From Candidatus Hydrothermota bacterium (GTDB lineage Bacteria; Hydrothermota; Hydrothermia; UBA1063): a stretch of DNA of 5,919 nucleotides. The translations under genes and the position numbers were made by a program. A model generated the notes under the pieces. The model saw only the letters and a program-made list of their open reading frames with translations, did not search any database and was not told where the DNA came from. Positions 1 through 5,148 of this stretch are shown here, in pieces (positions within the stretch are counted from its first letter, which is position 1; each line of letters starts with the position of its first letter). The stretch covers positions 1 to 5,919 of the forward strand of contig QNDO01000102.1 in NCBI GenBank assembly GCA_003644895.1, read 5' to 3'.

Positions 1-815
1 AAAAAGACCCTGACGAGTATCTCAAACGGGTTGGAGAATCTGTGGTGCTGCATGTTGAAGCAATGCTTGAAATGCAAAAAGAGGGCGCAGTAGCCTTTGA
101 GTATGGTAATAACTTAAGAAGGTTGGCCTATGACAATGGCGTCAAAGACGCATTTAATATTCAGGGTTATGTTCCTGCTTTTATAAGGGACCTATTTGCA
201 GAGGGGAAAGGCCCATTCCGTTGGGTTGCTCTTTCAGGAAATCCAGAGGATATCTTTAAAACTGACAGGAAGGTACTAGAACTTTTCCCATATGATGATC
301 ATTTGAGAAAATGGATTGAACTCGCTCAGAAAAAGGTCAAATGGCAGGGATTACCAGCAAGAATATGCTGGCTGGGGCAGGGAGAACGGGCCGAGTTTGG
401 GCTTGCCATCAATGAAATGGTTAAAAGGGGAGAACTGGATGCACCCATTGTAATAGGTCGAGACCATCATGATACAGGCTCTGTAGCTTCACCTTACAGG
501 GAAACTGAAGCTATGAAAGATGGCTCTGACGCCGTTGCAGACTGGCCAATTCTTAATGCAATGCTCAATGTTGCTTCAGGCGCTACCTGGGTATCATTCC
601 ATCACGGAGGTGGAGTTGGTATTGGATATTCTCTCCATGCAGGTATGGTTATAGTGGCAGATGGGAAGGAAGAAACTCAGAGGAAGCTCGAGAGGGTGCT
701 AACCAATGATCCTGGTATCGGCGTCGTGAGACATGTAGATGCCGGCTATGAGATCGCTGTTGAAACAGCAAAAAAACATGGGCTCAAAGTACCCATGCTA
801 AAAAAGGAGAGATAG
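1..815 (+). CDS. hutU: Urocanate hydratase (urocanase), C-terminal half, 5' end cut by window edge
   Basis: Urocanase converts urocanate to imidazolone propionate with tightly bound NAD+. It is the second step of histidine breakdown and is cytoplasmic. The frame is open to the left edge from base 3, so about 270 residues are present of a family norm near 550. A GTG at 42 is only an internal valine. The family signature GLPARICWLGQGER lies at about 345-386, with its cysteine codon at 366-368; this matches the conserved urocanase active-site region. Further conserved blocks are IGRDHHDTGSVASPYRETE (about 456-512) and the glycine-rich FHHGGGVGIGYSLHAG (about 597-644). The C-terminus looks complete, ending in TAG at 813-815. 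A small membrane-protein gene begins one base later, so the two probably share a transcript. No other hut gene is visible. Codon third positions are richer in G/C than in the downstream operon. Identification is firm; a role in histidine catabolism is inferred from the family. Confidence 0.96.
   Translation, partial: KDPDEYLKRVGESVVLHVEAMLEMQKEGAVAFEYGNNLRRLAYDNGVKDAFNIQGYVPAFIRDLFAEGKGPFRWVALSGNPEDIFKTDRKVLELFPYDDHLRKWIELAQKKVKWQGLPARICWLGQGERAEFGLAINEMVKRGELDAPIVIGRDHHDTGSVASPYRETEAMKDGSDAVADWPILNAMLNVASGATWVSFHHGGGVGIGYSLHAGMVIVADGKEETQRKLERVLTNDPGIGVVRHVDAGYEIAVETAKKHGLKVPMLKKER
804..809 (+). promoter_or_regulatory. Shine-Dalgarno site for the DUF5362-like gene
   Basis: AAGGAG sits inside the last codons of hutU, seven bases before the ATG at 817. 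It supports that start and allows independent ribosome entry on the shared transcript. Confidence 0.7.
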
Positions 816-816
816 C

Positions 817-1194
817 ATGGAAGAAGAATTAAATAAGATCTTGGATAAGATAGCTTTCCATATCCACAGTGCCTCAGGGTGGATAAAACTCCTGGGAATC
901 CTCAGTATCATTGGCGGTATAACCACTGCTTTAAGTGTAGTTGGAATTGTGGTGGCATGGATTCCTATCTGGATGGGGGTTATTCTTCTTCAGGTTGCAT
1001 CTAAAACGGAAGAATATAAAATCACTAAGGAACCGGAAGTTCTCGAAGAGGCCATGAGTAAATTAAAAACCTATTTTGTACTACAGGGAGTCGTTGCTCT
1101 CGTAGGAATTATTGCTACAGTAATTGGCCTTATCATTGCTCTCACGTCGGGCCTATATTTAAGTAACTTCTTTGGGGGAATGAGCCACTACTAA
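817..1194 (+). CDS. Small membrane protein, DUF5362-like
   Basis: A 125-residue protein of unknown function. Residues 1-20 form a charged amphipathic lead. Residues 23-60 are hydrophobic and likely form two close membrane spans around GGITTALSVVG and the motif AWIPIWMGVILLQVAS. A polar, charged stretch follows (about 63-86, rich in K/E), then another span at 87-110 and a short tail ending GGMSHY. The pattern SGWIKLLGILSIIGG followed by W-PIW-GVILLQ-A resembles the DUF5362 family as I remember it, in which no biochemical role is established. The start is supported by AAGGAG seven bases upstream, and the ATG lies one base after the hutU stop. It likely sits in the cytoplasmic membrane. Co-transcription with hutU suggests, but does not show, a link to histidine use; a transporter role is unlikely at this size. 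The gene call is confident, the family assignment moderate. Confidence 0.8.
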   Translation: MEEELNKILDKIAFHIHSASGWIKLLGILSIIGGITTALSVVGIVVAWIPIWMGVILLQVASKTEEYKITKEPEVLEEAMSKLKTYFVLQGVVALVGIIATVIGLIIALTSGLYLSNFFGGMSHY

Positions 1195-1205
1195 AACAGC
1201 TTTAA

Positions 1206-1234
1206 TTGAAAGGCCATAAAGAGTAGTTTATAAT
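1206..1234 (+). promoter_or_regulatory. Probable sigma-70-type promoter for the rpmE operon
   Basis: TTGAAA at 1206-1211 and TATAAT at 1229-1234 are separated by 17 bases. This is one mismatch from the -35 consensus and a perfect -10 at the ideal spacing. It lies in the only intergenic gap of the window, directly after the DUF5362-like stop. Expected initiation near 1240-1242 would leave a leader of only about 15 bases, with the Shine-Dalgarno at or just after the transcript start. No operator-like inverted repeat is seen. The host's sigma factor preference is assumed to be the usual one. Confidence 0.65.
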
Positions 1235-1241
1235 AATGCGC

Positions 1242-1250
1242 AGGAGGTGA
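1242..1250 (+). promoter_or_regulatory. Strong Shine-Dalgarno for rpmE
   Basis: AGGAGGTGA is nearly fully complementary to the usual 16S rRNA 3' end and lies six bases before the ATG at 1257. It is the strongest ribosome-binding site in the window and fits a highly expressed ribosomal protein gene. Confidence 0.85.
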
Positions 1251-1256
1251 AAGATA

Positions 1257-1475
1257 ATGAAAAAGGGAATTCATCCAGTTTATTATGAAAATGCGGTGAT
1301 TAAATGTGCCTGCGGTAATGAGATTGTCACAGGCTCTACAAAGAAAGAAATGAAAGTAGAGATTTGCTCTAAATGTCATCCTTTCTATACAGGGCAGACA
1401 AAACGGCTTGTTGTTGACGCAGGCGGTCAAGTTGAGAAGTTCAAGAAAAAATATGGATGGGAAGAAAATGAGTAA
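1257..1475 (+). CDS. rpmE: 50S ribosomal protein L31, zinc-binding type
   Basis: A 72-residue L31, the usual length for the family. It binds the large subunit at the central protuberance and forms the flexible bridge to the 30S head. It starts MKKGIHPVYYENAVIKCACG and carries Cys17, Cys19, Cys37 and Cys40. The CxC plus CxxC set marks the zinc-binding (C+) form rather than the cysteine-free paralogue induced by zinc starvation in some bacteria. The conserved block CSKCHPFYTGQTKRLVVDAGGQVEKF is present (residues 37-62, quoted in part by its key residues C37, C40, P42, F43, G46 and D54). An excellent ribosome-binding site and a near-consensus promoter precede it, so it is likely the first gene of the downstream operon. 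Its last eight bases overlap the next gene. Assignment is firm. Confidence 0.97.
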   Translation: MKKGIHPVYYENAVIKCACGNEIVTGSTKKEMKVEICSKCHPFYTGQTKRLVVDAGGQVEKFKKKYGWEENE

Positions 1476-1956
1476 AAAAACAAATCTATTATTGCTTTCC
1501 ATCCTATTTTTAATAATATCATCGTGTGCAGTAAGAAAAACTGGAAGGCAAACAGAGGTTATTAAGATAGAGCCGGAAGAAACCCTGAAAGTGGATACGA
1601 TAAAGGTGGAGAAAGATACTCTTCCAGTCACCATTGAGGACACCACCAAGAAATCTACAGAACCGGAATTTACATTTGCTCCTCAAAAGGAGGAAGAGAA
1701 AAAGCGCATATTTGGGTATAGAGTTCAGATCTTCGCATTTTCTGAGAGAGAAAGGGCTGAAGCTGCAAAAGAAGAAGCACAACTCATTCTTGACCAACCT
1801 GTTTATGTAGAATATGTCCCGGGATTTGATGGAGAATACAAGGTAAGGGTCGGGGATTTTGTCTCAAGGGATGAGGCAATTAAATACAGAGATTATCTGC
1901 GCAGGAAAGGCTATCCAGACGCATTTATTGTAGAGACGTATATCACTGTCCATTGA
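1468..1956 (+). CDS. SPOR-domain lipoprotein
   Basis: A 162-residue predicted lipoprotein. The N-terminus MSKKTNLLLLSILFLIISSC has a basic start, a hydrophobic core and an ISSC lipobox, so Cys20 would be lipidated after signal peptidase II cleavage. Residues 21-80 are a charged linker rich in Glu, Lys and Thr, suited to spanning the periplasm. Residues 82-158 form a SPOR domain (GYRVQIFAF, then the AEAAKEEA helix, VYVEYVPGFDGEYKVRVGDF and DEAIKYRDYLRRKGY). SPOR domains bind glycan strands stripped of stem peptides, often at division sites. I chose the ATG at 1468 because the signal peptide then begins in standard form and a weak GGGAAG precedes it. ATG codons at 1453 and 1408 are in frame but lie deep in rpmE and would lengthen the n-region. 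It overlaps rpmE by 8 nt and rdgB by 4 nt. Outer-membrane anchoring is inferred; the specific cellular role is unknown. Confidence 0.9.
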   Translation: MSKKTNLLLLSILFLIISSCAVRKTGRQTEVIKIEPEETLKVDTIKVEKDTLPVTIEDTTKKSTEPEFTFAPQKEEEKKRIFGYRVQIFAFSERERAEAAKEEAQLILDQPVYVEYVPGFDGEYKVRVGDFVSRDEAIKYRDYLRRKGYPDAFIVETYITVH

Positions 1957-2558
1957 TTTGGTATCTGGCTTCCACGAATAGAGACAAGCTAAAGGAATTT
2001 CAGGACATATTAAATCCATATGGTGTAGAATTAAAATTTCCGTTATATGAGAATATATTGTTCGATATTTCTGAAACAGGAAAAACGTTAAGGGAAAATT
2101 CCCTAATCAAGGCAGAGTATCTCTATAAAATTGTAAAAAAACCTGTGATATCTGATGATACAGGATTATTTGTGGATCACCTTGATGGTACCCCAGGAAT
2201 TTTTTCCAGCAGATTTGCCGGAGAAAAATCTTCGTATCTTGAAAACAGAAAAAAATTGCTCAGATTGCTGGAGGGTGTTCCCTTTCACAAGAGAGCTGCG
2301 AAATTTAAAACAGTAATCTGTTTGTACATGGGTAATGAAATCCAATTCTTTGAAGGGCAGGTACATGGCTTTATCACCTCTGAGGAAAGGGGGGATTCCG
2401 GATTTGGATACGACCCCATTTTTCTCTATCCTCCTCTAGGCAAGACCTTCGGTGAGATACCTTTACATTTGAAGAACAGAATATCTCACAGAGGTAAGGC
2501 CATCAGGGCACTGCTCGATTTTCTAAAAAAATCCCATGGAAAAGGTAATATTTTTTGA
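1953..2558 (+). CDS. rdgB: RdgB/HAM1 family XTP/dITP pyrophosphatase
   Basis: A 201-residue cytoplasmic enzyme that hydrolyses non-canonical purine NTPs (ITP, dITP, XTP) to the monophosphate and pyrophosphate, keeping deaminated bases out of DNA and RNA. All family landmarks are present. They are LASTNRDKLKEF at residues 5-16 (nucleotide/phosphate contacts), SETGKTLRENSLIKA at 40-54 with Glu48, SDDTGLFVDHLDGTPGIFSSRFAG from residue 67 (key residues Asp68 and Asp69 for metal and catalysis), GFGYDPIF at 150-157, and KNRISHRGKA at 174-183. Length is normal. The start is TTG at 1953, giving a TTGA overlap with the upstream stop. The first motif begins at residue 5, so no later start fits, and no ATG or GTG lies close upstream in frame. 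No Shine-Dalgarno is evident, so initiation is probably coupled to translation of the lipoprotein gene. Its end overlaps the next gene by 23 nt. Confidence 0.95.
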   Translation: MIWYLASTNRDKLKEFQDILNPYGVELKFPLYENILFDISETGKTLRENSLIKAEYLYKIVKKPVISDDTGLFVDHLDGTPGIFSSRFAGEKSSYLENRKKLLRLLEGVPFHKRAAKFKTVICLYMGNEIQFFEGQVHGFITSEERGDSGFGYDPIFLYPPLGKTFGEIPLHLKNRISHRGKAIRALLDFLKKSHGKGNIF

Positions 2559-3051
2559 TAGAGACGGTACCCTCATCGAGGACAAACACTATCTTTCCTC
2601 TCCTCTCTATATAAGATTCAAGAAAGGTGTTTTAAAGACCCTTAAGGCTTTACAAGATAGAGGATATAAATTTTTTATAGTTTCCAATCAATCTGGAATA
2701 AAAAGAGGATTTTTTTCATATAGAAGAGCGGAGAGGATAATGCGAGAACTTGCCAGCAGATTAAAAGCCGAAAAGATTTTGATAGAGGGAATCTATTTCT
2801 GTCCACATCATCCTGGAGAAAGGTGTCCCTGCAGAAAACCGAAAACATTTCTATTGAAAAAAATTAAAAAAACATATCCGGAGCTAGATTTTTCAAGATC
2901 TTATTTTGTTGGTGATAAAAAAGAGGACATCGAAACGGGAAAAAGATATGGTATTAAAACAATTCTTCTTTCTCCCGATTGTAATGAAAAGTTTGAAGCG
3001 GACTTCTGCATAAAGTCCTTCTCAGAACTATTGCATATTATTGGGGATTAA
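2536..3051 (+). CDS. HAD-superfamily phosphatase, GmhB/HisB-N type
   Basis: A 171-residue HAD phosphatase of the D,D-heptose 1,7-bisphosphate / histidinol-phosphate phosphatase group. Motif I is FFDRDGTLIED, with Asp8 as nucleophile and Asp10 as acid/base. Motif II lies in FFIVSNQSGIKRGFF (Ser50), and Lys101 sits in CRKPK. Motif IV is VGDKKEDIETG (Asp127, Asp131). A zinc loop CPHHPGERCPC (Cys89, His91, Cys97, Cys99) is diagnostic of this group. GmhB removes the C7 phosphate in ADP-heptose synthesis for LPS, and the diderm signs here favour that role. However, no other heptose gene is visible and the usual PGM after CRKP is replaced by TFL, so the substrate is not certain. A histidinol-phosphate, glycerol-manno-heptose or other sugar bisphosphate substrate remains possible. 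The ATG at 2536 must be the start because motif I begins at residue 6. It lies 23 nt inside rdgB with no Shine-Dalgarno, which suggests coupled translation. Confidence 0.88.
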   Translation: MEKVIFFDRDGTLIEDKHYLSSPLYIRFKKGVLKTLKALQDRGYKFFIVSNQSGIKRGFFSYRRAERIMRELASRLKAEKILIEGIYFCPHHPGERCPCRKPKTFLLKKIKKTYPELDFSRSYFVGDKKEDIETGKRYGIKTILLSPDCNEKFEADFCIKSFSELLHIIGD

Positions 3052-4329
3052 ATGAACATCAGAAAAATTGCCCTTCATGTTATCATAAGAGTCCTGGAAG
3101 AAGGTGCATGGTTAAATAAAATACTGACTCATTTCCTTTTCAAGATTCAGGATGCAAGGGATAGAGCTCTTCTCACTGAACTTCTCTATGGCACGGTGAA
3201 GCAGAAACTGCGCCTTGACTGGACCATCAGCAAATTCCTCAAGAAATACTACATCGAGGAATTACCCCCTTCCATTAGGAATATTTTAAGACTTGGGGCG
3301 TACGAAGTCCTTTTTCTTAACATTCCCCCTTACGCTACTGTCAACGAATACGTGAAGTTAGCAAAAAAGGTGGGACACCGGGGAACTGCCGCTCTCGTTA
3401 ATGCTCTGTTAAGAAAAATTTCTTCAGAAAGACCTGAACCTCAAGAGCCATGGATCAAATATTCTCATCCTCAATGGCTCTATGAGCGATGGAAACAGAG
3501 GATGGGAGAAGAAGAATGTATCAGACTGATGGAATATAACAATTCTCCACACATAATATTTATCAGAATCAACACGTTAAAAGTTACACCATCTGATTTC
3601 GAAAAAGAACTCAAAAAAAGCGGCGTTAATTTTGAAAGGCTCTACTTTCCGGAAACACTGAGAATAGAAACTCCCCCCCAGTTTCTACCCATAGATGAAT
3701 CCTCATACTTGGTTCAGGATCTTTCCACTCAGATCGCCATACATTATCTCAATCCTGAACCTCATTCTACAATTTTGGACATGACAGCGGCACCGGGTGT
3801 AAAAACAACACATATTTCACAATTAACATCTGATACGGCCTGGATCGTGGCTGTTGAGAAAAATAAAGGCAGGTCCAGACTAATCAAGGAGCTGGGAAGG
3901 AGAATGGGTATTAAAAATATAGATATAGTTGTTGGAGATTCTGCATATATACCCTTCAAACACCGATTTCAATTTATACTTCTTGATGCCCCTTGTACAG
4001 GACTCGGTACATTACGACGGAAGCCAGAAATAAAATGGAGAATTAAAGAAGATGACATACACAGAATGAGCGCTTTACAGAAGAAACTACTTGAAAACGC
4101 TGCCCGACTAGTTAAAAGAGGAGGTTTTATTCTTTATTCTACCTGTACAATTGAACCTGAAGAGAACGAAGAAAATATAAAGTATTTTCTTACCAACTTT
4201 ACCGACTTCAAACTGGTTACGGAAAAAAATATTCCAGAAAATTTCGTTAAAAATGGATTTCTTTTCATTGAAGGGATAAAATATAACTGTGATTACTTTT
4301 TTGGGGCAAAACTCCAGAAAGTGAGGTGA
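3052..4329 (+). CDS. rsmB: 16S rRNA (cytosine-C5) methyltransferase RsmB
   Basis: A 425-residue protein matching RsmB, which methylates C967 (E. coli numbering) of 16S rRNA using S-adenosylmethionine. Residues 1-125 form a NusB-like RNA-binding domain (ALLTELLYGTVKQKLRLDW, ILRLGAYEVLFL, PPYATVNEYVKLAK, GTAALVNALLRKI). This domain separates RsmB from RsmF and other NOL1/NOP2/Sun enzymes. The catalytic domain has the SAM loop DMTAAPGVKTTHIS at 243-256, the acidic pair region AVEKNKGR at 267-274, DAPCTGLGTLRRKPEIKWR from 312 with Cys315, and STCTIEPEENEENI at 363-376 with Cys365. In this family the TC cysteine is the nucleophile and the PC cysteine aids product release. The usual second Gly of the SAM loop is Val250 here, and the usual Cys is Thr245. 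It starts directly after the phosphatase stop with no gap; GGGG at 3043-3046 may act as a weak ribosome-binding site. Confidence 0.94.
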   Translation: MNIRKIALHVIIRVLEEGAWLNKILTHFLFKIQDARDRALLTELLYGTVKQKLRLDWTISKFLKKYYIEELPPSIRNILRLGAYEVLFLNIPPYATVNEYVKLAKKVGHRGTAALVNALLRKISSERPEPQEPWIKYSHPQWLYERWKQRMGEEECIRLMEYNNSPHIIFIRINTLKVTPSDFEKELKKSGVNFERLYFPETLRIETPPQFLPIDESSYLVQDLSTQIAIHYLNPEPHSTILDMTAAPGVKTTHISQLTSDTAWIVAVEKNKGRSRLIKELGRRMGIKNIDIVVGDSAYIPFKHRFQFILLDAPCTGLGTLRRKPEIKWRIKEDDIHRMSALQKKLLENAARLVKRGGFILYSTCTIEPEENEENIKYFLTNFTDFKLVTEKNIPENFVKNGFLFIEGIKYNCDYFFGAKLQKVR

Positions 4330-4332
4330 AAT

Positions 4333-5148
4333 ATGAAGATATATATCTCCATTGATATGGAAGGTTTATGGGGTCTTTCCTCCTGGAGTGAGGATAAACA
4401 GGACATAAAAAGGGCCATAACGAGGGAACTAAAGGTGGTACTTGGTGCCCTTGAAAAATCCACAAGGGGAAAATTAAATGTCCTGGTTGCCGATTCTCAC
4501 TCATATGGAGAAAATCTTATTATGGAGGAGTTACCTGATTATGTGGAGGTCATTAGAGGATATCCTCGAAAATTTTACATGATGCACGGGCTGGATGAAA
4601 CTTTTGATGCCTGCATGTTTATAGGATATCATACCCCCTGTGGTCTAACTCCAGGTCAGATGGATCATACCTATTCTTCCTCTAGCATTTTCAAAATCGA
4701 GATAAACGGTAGAAGTGTGGGAGAGTCTGAAATCAATGCTCTTCTTGCCGGTCATTTCAATGTTCCTGTCATATTAATATCCGGTGACAATCAACTTTTT
4801 AACTTTTCGAAAAAAAATTTTCCAAAAACTCAGTTTGTAATCACAAAATATGCCATTTCAAAATTTGCTGCTAGAATGAGACCATGGAAAGAAGTGGTAG
4901 AGGAATATAAAATAAAAGTCCGGAAAGCGGTGGAAAATATTGAAAAAATCTCTCCTATAAAGTGGGAACCCCCCTATACTGTGGAAATAGAACTACTGGA
5001 CACCTCAAAAGCTTATACAGCCTCCATAATTCCCGGAGCAGCTCTTGTAGATGGAAGAAAGGTCAGCTTCTCCTCCAGTGATTTCAAGGATATTTACAGG
5101 TTTATAATGAGCACCTCTCTCATAGCATGGGCAGCAAGAAAGAGCTAA
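4333..5148 (+). CDS. M55 family D-aminopeptidase (DppA-like)
   Basis: A 271-residue protein of peptidase family M55, whose type member is Bacillus subtilis DppA, a decameric zinc D-aminopeptidase acting on D-Ala peptides. The N-terminal block MKIYISIDMEGLWGLSSW gives Asp8 and Glu10 as zinc ligands. The block VLVADSHSYGENL supplies His56, MFIGYHT gives His100, MDHTYSS gives His112 (the expected catalytic His), and NGRSVGESEINALLAGHFNVPVILISGDN carries Glu131 and the conserved Asn-Ala (residues 125-153, key residues listed). All expected metal positions are present, so it should be active. The family's usual SGDD is SGDN here. There is no signal peptide, so it is cytoplasmic and probably recycles D-amino acid peptides from peptidoglycan turnover or uptake, though no peptide transporter is visible. 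It starts 3 nt after rsmB with GAGGTG at 4323-4328 overlapping that stop. Its end overlaps recG by 22 nt. Family is firm, natural substrate unknown. Confidence 0.92.
   Translation: MKIYISIDMEGLWGLSSWSEDKQDIKRAITRELKVVLGALEKSTRGKLNVLVADSHSYGENLIMEELPDYVEVIRGYPRKFYMMHGLDETFDACMFIGYHTPCGLTPGQMDHTYSSSSIFKIEINGRSVGESEINALLAGHFNVPVILISGDNQLFNFSKKNFPKTQFVITKYAISKFAARMRPWKEVVEEYKIKVRKAVENIEKISPIKWEPPYTVEIELLDTSKAYTASIIPGAALVDGRKVSFSSSDFKDIYRFIMSTSLIAWAARKS

Noticed and set aside
42..815. A short complete urocanase-like gene starting at GTG 42
   Set aside because: The frame is open upstream to the window edge with matching sequence, and the family is about twice this length, so it is a cut full-length gene.
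1195..1215. Possible terminator hairpin after the DUF5362-like gene (CTTTAATTGAAAG)
   Set aside because: The stem is only four weak base pairs with no G/C-rich part and no following T run.
1191..1649. 152-codon open frame on the minus strand across rpmE and the lipoprotein start
   Set aside because: It lies wholly antisense to two well-supported genes, shows no recognisable domain, and is explained by the coding strand's composition.
1519..1797. 92-codon minus-strand frame inside the SPOR lipoprotein gene
   Set aside because: Low-complexity Phe/Leu/Ser/Cys-rich product antisense to a Glu/Lys-rich linker; a shadow frame.
4265..4504. 79-codon minus-strand frame across the rsmB/M55 junction
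   Set aside because: Antisense to two confident genes, with no domain and no plausible ribosome-binding site.
4801..4825. TTTTCGAAAA palindrome and A/T run
   Set aside because: It lies within the M55 coding sequence, encodes an unremarkable Phe-Ser-Lys-Lys stretch and has no partner repeat in the window.
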